From contig WMKK01000015.1 in the NCBI GenBank assembly GCA_012295225.1, forward strand, positions 124,001 to 188,000: 64,000 nt of DNA, given 5' to 3'. This stretch comes from Ostreococcus mediterraneus (Eukaryota > Chlorophyta > Mamiellophyceae > Mamiellales > Bathycoccaceae). This document shows, one piece after another, positions 26,201 through 34,695 of the stretch. The notes beneath the pieces are model-generated. The model searched no databases. It saw only the letters and a program-made list of their open reading frames with translations, and was not told the DNA's origin. The stretch's first letter is position 1; each line of letters opens with the position of its first letter. A program made the position numbers and the translations under genes.

Positions 26201-29200
26201 CCTCTGACAGACCGTGGATTCCCCGCTACGTCGGGAAAGGTAACGATAGATGTTTACCCAGTGAACGATCCACCGACGCTGCCTGACATGAACATTGTCG
26301 CGGTGATGAACCGAAATCGGGACGCCGCAGACGTCGGCGACTCTGATCTCACAGCCATTACGTTCAAACCAGACGATGTGGACGCTGGATATACATTCAG
26401 GCTGTTCTTAACGCTAAAGACGCCTCGCGTGGACCAGCCTGACTGGGCTACCCGCCCGCGCGGGAAATGGTACAGAGGTAGAGATAGATACGGCAGGCCG
26501 CAGTCTGAGCTCACGGCTACCGAACTCGATCAAGATGGCATCCTCTCCAATGGGACATCCATCGAGTTGTACTATCTAGCACCGCCGATGAGATATGGCT
26601 ATTACACGCCAACGTCCACGAATCGACCAAATCCATTGGAAAAGTATCGCGTACGTGTAGCAGATGATGGCTTGCTCGTCAGTAATGAAGCGACACTCAA
26701 CATTCACGTCGGATGCTCGCAAGGCTACACCGTCCAAATGAGCTCGACGTCGTCTAATACTGTTCAAGTGTATGGCATGTGTTCGGAATGTCCTCTCGGA
26801 CAAGTCACGGACGAGGTGAACTCCCGTTCTTGCCGCCCGTGCCCTGTTGGTATGGCTGGCGGTACGGTGCAGAGAGGCACGTGCTCGAGATGCAACGCCG
26901 GGTACTACGCCGACCAACCAGGCTTGTCGAAATGCTTCCAGTGTCCTTCTGGGAGCACTTCAGTCGAAGGCGCGACGAATTTGAACCAGTGCTTTTGCAA
27001 TATTGGCTGGTACGGCGTTCCAGGCTACTGTCACCCGTGCCCGACGTACAGCGAAAGCTACGACGTTCCGGATATGTGGACGTATTGCGCCGAGGCTAAT
27101 CTCACCGTGCCATTTCCGCAACCTGGATTCTACGTCGTGTCCGAACCGACGCGTGATGTTTCAGATCCCGTATCAATTCGTCAGTGCTTTCCGTACAAGG
27201 CGTGCCCGGGTGTGAAGGGTTTAGCTGGTTCTACGCAGGTTGACATCATCGCCGCGGGTGGCGTCGAAGCGGATGGAATGCAGTGCGCAGATGGCTACAA
27301 CAACGAAGGTTGCGACACGTGCGATGCAACGCACTATCGCCTCAATGGCAAGTGTGAAGTGTGTGGTAAAAGAGAAGTCCACGCATTTTACGGGCTTATC
27401 GCCGCATCTGTTGTGTTCTTTGCCGCCGCCATACCATGGTTGGTTGAGGAGACGAGTTTTGCGTATGTCATTCAGTCGCGTATGATTGCGCTCGTGGTTT
27501 TCTTGCAAGAAGTCGGTCTCGTCGGTCGTTACAATCTTGGATGGAACGACCACAAGTCATTGTCGATGTTGATGCAATTTTGCTTCATCTTGCAGCTCAA
27601 CCCCGAGGTGATCGGCTTGGAATGCATTACGGAATATTCATTTGTAGAACGATGGCAGTCGCTCATGGCAATGCCAGCGCTTGGTCTTGGACTGTTGTTT
27701 GCCTGCGCGCAACTATACGCGTACGTTTTTGGGAAGTTTTATATTAAGATGAAATCGCACGTCGAGGTTGTGCGCGTGGGTCAACGACGATGGGTAAAAA
27801 TGCTTCGTAGTATTTTGAACCTCATCCAAGTGACGTATGTATCCGTCGTCATCGCGACGTTGGACTTTTTTGTGTTCCATCGTTCCGTAACTGACAGTTT
27901 TGGATACATTCGCGCACAACCAAACTTGCGCTTTGGTTTCTTTTCCACGGCTTCGGGAAGCACGACGTGGCAAAAGTTGTTTCCCCTCGGACTCGCCGCG
28001 GTTTTCCTCTATCCCATTGGTTTCATCGTCATCATGTACTCGACTATTTCGTACGCCCAACGCGGTTGGAACAAGCTATGGAAGAGAGACTTGATTGGTT
28101 TTGCCACGTATCAGTTCACCGATGACTACGTGTGGTTCCGAGTCATGGAGATGGGTCGAATGTTTGCGCTGTGTGCGATTCAACTGTTGGCGTACGAGCT
28201 CAAAAATGGGAGCGGCGTCGTGCAGGCGCTCGCCGCACTTCTCGTCGTCGGCACATCATTCACTTCAGTCATTATGAGACCATTCAAAACCACAGAAGCG
28301 AGGCGTGTGCTTGGTCTACATTTGCTCTCTATTGGGATCGTTCTCATGCTTTCGGTAGTGTCCATGGCACCCGTGTCTTACATTATCGACCAGCGCACCA
28401 AGGAAAACGCTCAGCGCGGCGTCTGGTCGAGCATTTGTGTGACGGTGGCGCTCTTCGTATTGAACATTTTGTTCGAAGCTTACCAACACACCGTTTTATT
28501 CAAAAGGATGAAATATGCGTTGAAAAACTTGTCACAAAATATGCTCTTGCGCATCTTCCGTTTGTTTGGCAAGAGTAGATCGAAATGGCTGCGACAAAAA
28601 GCATGGGTGCACTGGAGCCCAGCGCTCACGATGCTCAACCCGCAGGCTGGAGCTATTCTAAAACTCGAATCCGCCGAAGGTGATCAAGGTTTGGATTACA
28701 GTGGGAACTTCGACATGGCTTCGCGTCTTGAGTTTACGCGTGCGTTGCGTTCGCTCATACGACACCGTCAAGTTATCGATGCGCTCGCAAAGCGCGACGA
28801 CCGCGTCAAGTCATTTAGAAAGATGCTTTCGCAAGGGACGCGCAAGCATTTACTGCGAGCTGCAGCCGTGGATGATCGAGACGTCAACCGCAGAGTGACG
28901 CTATTCATTGAAAAAGAGATGATGGGCAAGCATTACAACTTTTATCGAAAGCACTACCGTCAAGCGCTCAAGGATATTCGAGGCGCGAGGTCGGCGCGTA
29001 ATCCACCCGTCGAACAATTTTTACTTCGCGACTCTACGCTCAAGCGAGCCAATTCGAAGAGTGCGGAGCAGCAGTTGAGAGCAGACGCCGAGAAAGAAGC
29101 GCTCGCGGCGTATGACGCGTTGGACGAGCTCAATTCCGTCACTCGCGCGCTTCAATCCGACACTGGCGACATGAGCAACCTCGACGACGAGCAAATATTT

Positions 29201-31900
29201 TTCCAAACCGCCGACGTCGACGAGCGCACCAAATTTGTTCGTTTTGCGGGCTACTTTGGCGATATCTCTCCAGATTGGGACGCCTTAGACGAGAACCTCG
29301 CCAAGGCTAAGGCTGAGAACCAAGATGAAGATGGCGAAGTCTTACCGTGGCATTTGGAGAGCGAGATGCCTGCGGATGATTTCTGTTGCCTGTGCGAATG
29401 CGAACCCGGCGAGCGATGCGCGCGTCACGGAAACTTGTACGTTCTCATCGCCGAAGATGAAGAAGACGCCAAGCGAGTCAAGGCTGAGCGCGAGCGTCAC
29501 TTCCGCACGAGAGAAACCATTATCATTCACGAAGAAGATCCCGATCGTGCAAGAGACTTGGGCTGGAACGTTCGCGTCCCAGTGAGACTAAACGAAACCG
29601 TGCCAGAAGTGCACGAAAAGCTCGCCGCAGAGTTGCGAGACATGCGCGATCGCGGTGAATTCGGGGGCGAAGACGAACTTCCAGCGGTGAGTGGTAAGAG
29701 ATTCGACATCATTCACAAGGGTAAGGTGCTCGAAGACATGAATACGGTGAAGATTGAGCACTTGCAATGGAAGGCGGAGGTGCAAATTGAAAACCGCCGC
29801 GGTAACTTGGCCAAGACGACGGCGTGGTTGATTCTCGATGAAGACATCGAAGCGGTGTCGACGCAACCGACGTTCGTGCGTACGGAAGAAGAAGAAATGC
29901 CCGTATACGATACGCCAATCTCCGCGGACATTAGCGCCAGTCCGCAAATGACTGTGGGTGATTTGCGTAAGATGATGGCGGAGGCAAACCAAAAGCCATC
30001 CATGCGAACGATCCTGCGCTACCGCGCACCAGAGAAACTAGGCAAGGAACTCATTCGTGATTCAACATTCTTGACAGCTAAGGGTATTGCGAAACCTGGC
30101 GATGTCACAGTCTCTTTCGAGGGTGAAGATGGAACCTACTATGTCTGGAGCGAAATTCGCGCGCACTGGTCGTTCCTCGAGGGCGTCTTCAAGGTGTACG
30201 CCTCTCTCCCATCTGGTCCGAATGACACCGAATCTCGAGGCCATCTCGACGATCACTTACTGATGTCGTACCGACAGTTCATGTATCTCATGTCTGGGTG
30301 CAAGGTGGGCGATAAGCTTCCGAATACGCAATTCAACCAGCTCGCGAGTGTCGTTCGTTCCGTCTTTGACACTGTCAAGTCGAACGAAAGCTTGGCCAAC
30401 TGCCTATTCCTCGACCGCAACACGGGCGCACTCGAAGGATCGCTGTGCCCGAGCGAAGGGCCGCGATTAGAATTACGCTTGTCACACGGCTGGGGCATGC
30501 ACTTGGATGAGTATCTCACATCTCTCGTGTTTATGTCGTGGATTGTGTACGGCCATCGCGTACCCATGACGGATCGAGGCGTTGCGCGCGCCACGCGTTG
30601 GTTTATCGAACGCGTGATGAAGCCAAACTGCACGCATCTCATCGAAGAGTACGAACTTCAAGCCGAATATGCCAAGGCGGCGGCAAAGTACGGCGAACTC
30701 GGTCCGTCTGAGGTTGCCTTAATTTCAGAAGTGTACAAGCAATTCGCCACGTCGGGCGACGGCATGACCAAGTCTGAATTCAAAGCCGCCACCAAGTGGA
30801 CGATTGGCAAAGACAACCCGTTGAACAAGTACTCCGAACTCATCTTCAGCTCACACACGAGCTTTGCGTCATCCGCACCCGAATGGTGTTTCATCGGCGC
30901 ACGACTAGGTTTCGTGCACTCGATTGATGAAAAGCCGGATGGGTACGTGTGCTGCACCCAACAGCGACTTCCGGCGAATAAGTTTGCGTCAGCGTTCGGC
31001 GATTTGTGCTTCCGCGCCATGCCAGGTAAGGGCTCAATCGCTGAAAAGATTCAAAAAGCATTCGCCATCGCGCAAGATCGCGTGCCGATTGCCAACATGG
31101 GTCTCGAGCGACGACACGCGGTGATTGAAGAGCCGAGCGACACCCGCGCCCGCATGGCGCTCGTCGGAGGCAAGCAGTGCCCGTTGTGCGGCAAAACCGA
31201 CCACGTCGCCAAAGACTGTCCTCACAACTACGCGTTTAATTGTCCAAACTGCGGGCGCACGTGTGAACCAGAAGATTTAGTGGTGAGCGAACGCGACGGC
31301 GAGCAATACTGCAGCGAATGCGTCCCCGAGGCGTTTACGTGCCCGAATTGCTCGACGCCGTGCGAACCCGAAGACGTCATCGTCGACGAAGAGGATGGCA
31401 GCGAATATTGCCCGGCGTGCGTGCCAGAATCCGCGCGCATGCACTCTGGACGACAATTCGATTGCCCGAACTGCGGTGAGCCGTGCGCGGCGGCGGATAT
31501 CTTCAAACTCGAGGGCGTCGAGTACTGTCCCGCGTGCATTCCGCTCGACGACGACGAAGACATTGTTCGACCCGTGTTCAGCGCTCCTAAGAAGCAAGAA
31601 GCGCCACCCAAGCAACGCGAACGCGTCGTTCGCGTGCGCAAGGTGACGCGAGTCATGAATGACGACGAACAAATCGCTCGTCCGCGAGGATTTTCGGCGC
31701 CCGAGCCCGCGCCCGAGCCCGCGCGACGCCGCGAAGCGCGCATCCGCACCGTCACCACCACCGTCCACGGCGACGAAAAAATCGCTCGTCCACAAGGTTT
31801 CGCGCGCGCCGTATCCCGACGCGACCCAGAAGACGCCGAAGAGCGCGCGCGCAATGCGGATTACGATCCTCTAAGCGAGGTGCTCAAAACGATCCTCTAA
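23267..31900 (+). CDS. Large multi-pass surface protein with ubiquitin-like domain and zinc-binding tail
   Basis: The frame opens at a TTG (23147). The first ATG is 23267, and the ATG at 23360 starts a compact signal peptide (MLLACLACATCFRGVTRAHG), so either may be used. Residues are numbered from 23147. Order: PSI-like and EGF-like Cys modules (about 105-345), membrane helix (402-426), a ubiquitin-like domain ending LRGG (462-528), second helix (about 553-575), Pro-rich linker (about 582-620), ectodomain with cadherin-like repeats (about 800-1050), GCC2/GCC3-type Cys modules (about 1210-1300), and a block of about eight helices (nt about 27380-28500). A cytosolic tail of about 1130 residues follows, with two further weak ubiquitin-like stretches, an EF-hand-like segment, a CCHC zinc knuckle and three C2C2 repeats. 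The membrane block shares signatures with the left-hand giant gene, such as G-L/W-E-C-I/V-T-E and LYPIG. Function is unknown; a sensor or adhesion role is inferred. Confidence 0.85.
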   Translation: MRERAPRSAIAAIARDSARHGGGVAARTRVSMLLACLACATCFRGVTRAHGAVLSAWNASDESIVSPLRCQRRAVFGECVQEVGCAWCDAREVNGANPACYSLLDSALCASHLEPIMYVPKIVDAVNNVVDTPCDVRCTSIGSQEHCESETGCGWCGASGLCFSGSVDNGPCQACAYDWKYYKATPTCKGASSGAYCTGCDCKNGGECAETSKECLCPVGVTGSLCQFNTTTNSGRDACNGHGTWNATALDCVCDTGYVGVGDNRCKFSCSSSVDCNGNGYCSELDGSCMCDVGFAGERCNCLSTALTSFPYPDALLNSNKTGCCPYGYEECASPALNAGQCVLSPAIVGSERCPTDTKDDGTLVMFGLLLFLLGMYLSAAIITVFQGNPTPTCTVVCRLPTIVRLRDSLFMRHAEDVDEPQTITVTCKLTDNFQKVKRMICRRLKHQPDPDVVDLFYLGCLVESGWRLGDGIQVGQTCHMHMKLRGGQQTEVYTDKKKNFRRLRYIFNDNFIVGCVYFAAFLTLGLCARTYSWDSKPVTIYVPPPPPSSPPPPSPPPMPPAPSPPPMLLSPSPPPADWVDWLNLQNTARANTTFGTNSTFSGSSELGQIPADILVLEAIEAQYDNTLTVTSNYTTEVVNYYTYEDAPLWSRELPLFVSNSGVTFLVETIVSVCDPVKDVDAVFDISMSGGYGVLSYQPGANENGVDVFTFRGIILRTVAEALGLVADGTIDCSAATMSALDQSGYTGYCYTDIREVRVYIESRNDRPVAAYGLQILSFENSAYVIPMRTGVDYSVTSSSLRETLVATDVDGDRLTYTIEQQPLYGAITTPVSSESSIFEYVPAINFTGYDYFVYSVNDGLSNTPEETMWDTASVIVAVGSATGQPQAVDTHYWVHEDTTMTARFGRTLIAADYNVALIYEVTSVSNGTVTLLCTSQGEVEVWANCSRNSDKNENYQYFNYTPSGNFSGSDVIEYRIKPLTDRGFPATSGKVTIDVYPVNDPPTLPDMNIVAVMNRNRDAADVGDSDLTAITFKPDDVDAGYTFRLFLTLKTPRVDQPDWATRPRGKWYRGRDRYGRPQSELTATELDQDGILSNGTSIELYYLAPPMRYGYYTPTSTNRPNPLEKYRVRVADDGLLVSNEATLNIHVGCSQGYTVQMSSTSSNTVQVYGMCSECPLGQVTDEVNSRSCRPCPVGMAGGTVQRGTCSRCNAGYYADQPGLSKCFQCPSGSTSVEGATNLNQCFCNIGWYGVPGYCHPCPTYSESYDVPDMWTYCAEANLTVPFPQPGFYVVSEPTRDVSDPVSIRQCFPYKACPGVKGLAGSTQVDIIAAGGVEADGMQCADGYNNEGCDTCDATHYRLNGKCEVCGKREVHAFYGLIAASVVFFAAAIPWLVEETSFAYVIQSRMIALVVFLQEVGLVGRYNLGWNDHKSLSMLMQFCFILQLNPEVIGLECITEYSFVERWQSLMAMPALGLGLLFACAQLYAYVFGKFYIKMKSHVEVVRVGQRRWVKMLRSILNLIQVTYVSVVIATLDFFVFHRSVTDSFGYIRAQPNLRFGFFSTASGSTTWQKLFPLGLAAVFLYPIGFIVIMYSTISYAQRGWNKLWKRDLIGFATYQFTDDYVWFRVMEMGRMFALCAIQLLAYELKNGSGVVQALAALLVVGTSFTSVIMRPFKTTEARRVLGLHLLSIGIVLMLSVVSMAPVSYIIDQRTKENAQRGVWSSICVTVALFVLNILFEAYQHTVLFKRMKYALKNLSQNMLLRIFRLFGKSRSKWLRQKAWVHWSPALTMLNPQAGAILKLESAEGDQGLDYSGNFDMASRLEFTRALRSLIRHRQVIDALAKRDDRVKSFRKMLSQGTRKHLLRAAAVDDRDVNRRVTLFIEKEMMGKHYNFYRKHYRQALKDIRGARSARNPPVEQFLLRDSTLKRANSKSAEQQLRADAEKEALAAYDALDELNSVTRALQSDTGDMSNLDDEQIFFQTADVDERTKFVRFAGYFGDISPDWDALDENLAKAKAENQDEDGEVLPWHLESEMPADDFCCLCECEPGERCARHGNLYVLIAEDEEDAKRVKAERERHFRTRETIIIHEEDPDRARDLGWNVRVPVRLNETVPEVHEKLAAELRDMRDRGEFGGEDELPAVSGKRFDIIHKGKVLEDMNTVKIEHLQWKAEVQIENRRGNLAKTTAWLILDEDIEAVSTQPTFVRTEEEEMPVYDTPISADISASPQMTVGDLRKMMAEANQKPSMRTILRYRAPEKLGKELIRDSTFLTAKGIAKPGDVTVSFEGEDGTYYVWSEIRAHWSFLEGVFKVYASLPSGPNDTESRGHLDDHLLMSYRQFMYLMSGCKVGDKLPNTQFNQLASVVRSVFDTVKSNESLANCLFLDRNTGALEGSLCPSEGPRLELRLSHGWGMHLDEYLTSLVFMSWIVYGHRVPMTDRGVARATRWFIERVMKPNCTHLIEEYELQAEYAKAAAKYGELGPSEVALISEVYKQFATSGDGMTKSEFKAATKWTIGKDNPLNKYSELIFSSHTSFASSAPEWCFIGARLGFVHSIDEKPDGYVCCTQQRLPANKFASAFGDLCFRAMPGKGSIAEKIQKAFAIAQDRVPIANMGLERRHAVIEEPSDTRARMALVGGKQCPLCGKTDHVAKDCPHNYAFNCPNCGRTCEPEDLVVSERDGEQYCSECVPEAFTCPNCSTPCEPEDVIVDEEDGSEYCPACVPESARMHSGRQFDCPNCGEPCAAADIFKLEGVEYCPACIPLDDDEDIVRPVFSAPKKQEAPPKQRERVVRVRKVTRVMNDDEQIARPRGFSAPEPAPEPARRREARIRTVTTTVHGDEKIARPQGFARAVSRRDPEDAEERARNADYDPLSEVLKTIL
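24530..24730 (+). other. Ubiquitin-like domain ending in LRGG between two membrane helices
   Basis: Residues 462-528. It aligns by eye with ubiquitin from the second beta strand onward: QTITV for KTITL, FQKVKRMICRRL for IENVKAKIQDKE, a WRLGDGIQVGQTCHM stretch for the RTLSDYNIQKESTLHL region, and MKLRGG for RLRGG. It begins about 35 residues after the first membrane helix and ends about 25 before the second, so it should face one side of the membrane, probably the cytosol. Confidence 0.7.
24892..25005 (+). other. Pro-rich extracellular linker
   Basis: PPPPPSSPPPPSPPP-type sequence directly after the second membrane helix. It resembles the hydroxyproline-rich shafts of green-algal wall and surface proteins. 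It probably acts as a stiff, possibly glycosylated stalk; this is inferred from composition. Confidence 0.6.
31178..31545 (+). other. CCHC zinc knuckle plus three tandem C2C2 zinc repeats
   Basis: A knuckle (CPLCGKTDHVAKDC, C-x2-C-x4-H-x4-C) is followed by three copies of a roughly 33-residue unit. Each unit opens with F-x-CPNC and closes with YC-x2-C-V/I-P. All four zinc-ligand Cys are present in each copy. The cluster lies near the C-terminus of the right-hand giant protein, on its presumed cytosolic side. Confidence 0.8.
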
Positions 31901-31914
31901 GCGAGGCGCTCAAA
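31863..31914 (+). repeat. 26-bp tandem duplication across the stop codon of the right-hand giant gene
   Basis: Two copies of a 26-base unit (31863-31888 and 31889-31914) differ at one base. Since 26 is not a multiple of three, the second copy is read in another frame, and its first bases supply the TAA stop (31898-31900). Confidence 0.9.
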
Positions 31915-32736
31915 ACGCAAAGACACAAACAGACGCGGGCGCGCGTCCATCCGTCACATACTCATATATATACATACCGGTACACCCCAGTACACAGTAG
32001 CACGTCGTACAGTATAATATTTACATCATTTACTCCTAGAATCGCCCATCGCCGCGCGCTCGGCGCCGCTCGGCGCATCCGCGCGCGCGGCGGACGTCCC
32101 AACGCCACATGGCCAAGCACGCCGAATGTCCGAACCGTTCAAATCTTCGTCCCCCCGTGCGCGCATCATCGACACATCGCCACGCCCGCGCCCACGCCCG
32201 GCGCTCGCGGCATCATCAACGCCGCAGCGCATCAACGCGTGATCGCATCTTTCATTCCCGCCCCACTCGCGACACCCCGCGAGGTCGCGTGAGACGAAAA
32301 CGACGCGATTCCCATTCGTCGATTCGCGCACCCGCGACGATGCTTCGCGCGCCTTTGCGCGACACGAACGCGACGCGCGACGTCAATGACGACGCACGGG
32401 CGAGTGGAATGAAACAAACTATATTAATGACAAATGCTGACGCGCGTTCGGAGGCGAGACGACGGGTGTCGTTTAAGAATGTGGGCGATGAAGGGGTGCA
32501 CGCGAAAGTGACCGTTGTCGGTGCGTGCGATGTGATGTTTTTGTGTGTGTCTTTGTGTGTGTGTGTTTGCGAAACGCGCGTGCTGGTGCTGACGTGTGCG
32601 TGTGTTATGGGTGATAGGGACGACGCGGTTGGCGCAGTTACGCGCGGCGCGAGCGGCGGCGGCGGCGGCGGCGGCAGCCGGGGGGAAACCGGCGGGGACG
32701 TTTGCGCCTCGCGCGAGCCGACGCGAACGATTACAA
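31915..32736. other. Intergenic region between the right-hand giant gene and CENP-C
   Basis: About 820 bases. The first 120 are AT-rich with a TATATATA run near 31966-31973, suggesting a 3' end. The rest is GC-rich and holds a GT/TTTGTG microsatellite (about 32541-32570) and a GGC run (about 32650-32676). The long open frames seen here overlap CENP-C or look random, so I call no gene. The last part is likely the CENP-C promoter and 5' UTR. Confidence 0.6.
32541..32570. repeat. GT-rich microsatellite
   Basis: An interrupted TTGTGTGTGT run in the CENP-C upstream region. Confidence 0.75.
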
Positions 32737-34605
32737 ATGAAACGAGGCACTGGGCGTCAGGTGAGCGCTCGACCGTTTTCGATCAAGGTGTATATTCCAG
32801 GGATTATGAAGCAGAAGAGTTCGAGCGATATGGATGTGTCGAATGGTTCGGGGTCTGGGGATGGGGCGAGCGCGGGGCGATTCGCGCCGGCGAGCGGCGT
32901 GCGCATCGAAGAGGTGGGGGATGATTCTCGCGCGAGCGCGGGGAGTGGTGAAGGCAGTAAAGGGTCGAATATTAATCCGTTTAGTTTTGCGGCGACGGGT
33001 GCGGTGGACGGACCTCGACCGATGTTTCGACCGTCGACGCATATTTTGAATGCGCCGGCGACGCCGAACGCAAACGCCGACGCGGCGTTTAAATCTCGAC
33101 CAAGCACCGCGGGCACGCCCAATGCGGCCGAAGCGTTGGCGATGATGATGCATCACGAGTATCCTGAAGGTTTGCCTGAAGACGTGCACGGAGTATCGCA
33201 CTTTGGTGCGGGACACGACGACGAGCCGCCGCTCATGGATTTTGCCGGAGAAGCGGATATGGATGTCGGCTACGACGACGACGACAATTATGCGCACGAT
33301 GGAGAAGACCTGCCACCGGCGCCACGAAAGCGCACCGTTAGTGGGCTCCCGCACAAGCGTTTGCGTGCTGAGATGGATCGTCGAAAGTCGCTCGCGTTGG
33401 CGGGCTTACAAGCCGCGGAGGGTGGCGTGCGTCGCTCCACGCGTCAACGCTCCAAGCCGCTCGAGTACTGGCGCGGTGAAACCAAGGTGTATCAACGTGT
33501 GCACAACTCCTTGCCCACGGTTGTGCAAATCGAAAAGCGCACGGCCAACCCGATTTGGCCCCGCAAAACGCCGGGTGGTCCGTCGCAACCGTTTCGCATT
33601 TCACGTCTTCGTCCGGCGGAGGTGTTGCGAGACATTGGCGGCGAACTCCCCGAGCCTTCACCTTTGGATCGTCGCGGAGTAAAGTATGGATTAATGCCCC
33701 CACCCCCGCCCGCGTCGTGGGCTGAAAAGTACGGCATTCATCCTCTCACGAGCTCACGTCCGAGCGTGACGCCCGGGAAGGCGCCGCGCAATAGCGAGGA
33801 GGATGACATCGCGCTCAAGCCGGCGAAGAAGCGACGCGGTCGCCCGGTTGGGTCCAAGAACAAGAAGAACAACGCGTCATTCGAGAATGAAGAAGAGCAC
33901 GTCAATGACGACGGTAACGACGACAGTCTTGTCGCGGACATGGTTTCGGAAATGTTTGCGAATGTCTTGGCCGCCAACCGCACGCCGGAAGAGATTGAAG
34001 CCGAGGAACAAGCCGCTTTGGAGGCGCAAGCCATCGCCGAGGTCGAGGCTGAAATGGCTGCCATGGCAGAGGACGACGCTGAAGAAGACGCGGCGACGGG
34101 CGTGATGGAGGCCATCGCCGGGGAGGAGGAAGTTAATGAAGACGAGGAGGAGCGCGAACTCGAGCGCGAACTCGACGCCGCCGTCGCTGACGCTGAGCGC
34201 GAATTAGCAGAAGAGCTCGCCGCTGAAGCTGCCGCTGACGCACTTGACGCGAGTGAAGACGCCGTCGTTGTCGAAGACGTGGAAGAGTCAGTCAAGGAAG
34301 CGGCGCGCGCGGATGAAGACGCCGTCGAGCTCGACGTCGACTTTTCTCGCGCCGACACCGAAGCCACGACGTCTCGCGACATCGCCGACGAATCCGCGGT
34401 TGAACAGCCCATCGTCGTTGCGTCTGCGCCCACCGTTCTCGCCGAGATCGACGCCAATGAGGAGGATGTGGACATGATGGATGTAGATGAGCCTCCGTCG
34501 GCTCAAAAACTCGCCGACGCCTTGGACGACGCGACGAATGACGAAAACGCCCATCGTCGCCGCACTCGCAGTCGTGGCACGTCTTTAGCGCCCTTGAACA
34601 TCTAG
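32737..34605 (+). CDS. CENPC: Centromere protein C (CENP-C)
   Basis: Kinetochore protein that binds CENP-A/CenH3 nucleosomes at the inner kinetochore. The diagnostic CENP-C motif is intact at about residue 230 ([18 protein letters not shown]). It is preceded by the plant-type RRKSLALAG stretch and contains the Arg anchor and the W-R pair that contact the nucleosome. An AT-hook ([11 protein letters not shown], about residue 366) follows. The last third is a long acidic Glu/Asp/Ala-rich, probably helical tail. No C-terminal cupin dimerisation domain was recognised. The frame opens earlier at a GTG (32596). I use the ATG at 32737; the ATG at 32806 is equally possible. The gene is convergent with ELP6, with about 90 bases between stops. 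Confidence 0.88.
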   Translation: MKRGTGRQVSARPFSIKVYIPGIMKQKSSSDMDVSNGSGSGDGASAGRFAPASGVRIEEVGDDSRASAGSGEGSKGSNINPFSFAATGAVDGPRPMFRPSTHILNAPATPNANADAAFKSRPSTAGTPNAAEALAMMMHHEYPEGLPEDVHGVSHFGAGHDDEPPLMDFAGEADMDVGYDDDDNYAHDGEDLPPAPRKRTVSGLPHKRLRAEMDRRKSLALAGLQAAEGGVRRSTRQRSKPLEYWRGETKVYQRVHNSLPTVVQIEKRTANPIWPRKTPGGPSQPFRISRLRPAEVLRDIGGELPEPSPLDRRGVKYGLMPPPPPASWAEKYGIHPLTSSRPSVTPGKAPRNSEEDDIALKPAKKRRGRPVGSKNKKNNASFENEEEHVNDDGNDDSLVADMVSEMFANVLAANRTPEEIEAEEQAALEAQAIAEVEAEMAAMAEDDAEEDAATGVMEAIAGEEEVNEDEEERELERELDAAVADAERELAEELAAEAAADALDASEDAVVVEDVEESVKEAARADEDAVELDVDFSRADTEATTSRDIADESAVEQPIVVASAPTVLAEIDANEEDVDMMDVDEPPSAQKLADALDDATNDENAHRRRTRSRGTSLAPLNI

Positions 34606-34695
34606 CTCTGTGTTTGATTGTTATTCATACCAGATGCGTTGTAGCACCACGATTACACTGAAATTTCTAAAGTCTATTCTTTCTAAAAATGCTAG

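Noticed and set aside
32761-32800. A possible 40-base intron in the CENP-C 5' end (GTGAGC...TTCCAG)
   Set aside because: Splicing it in the CENP-C frame leads straight to a TGA, so the ATG at 32806 or an unspliced start at 32737 is simpler.
32109-32924. A 271-codon frame before and overlapping CENP-C
   Set aside because: It is low complexity and runs over the CENP-C start in another frame; no conserved part is seen.
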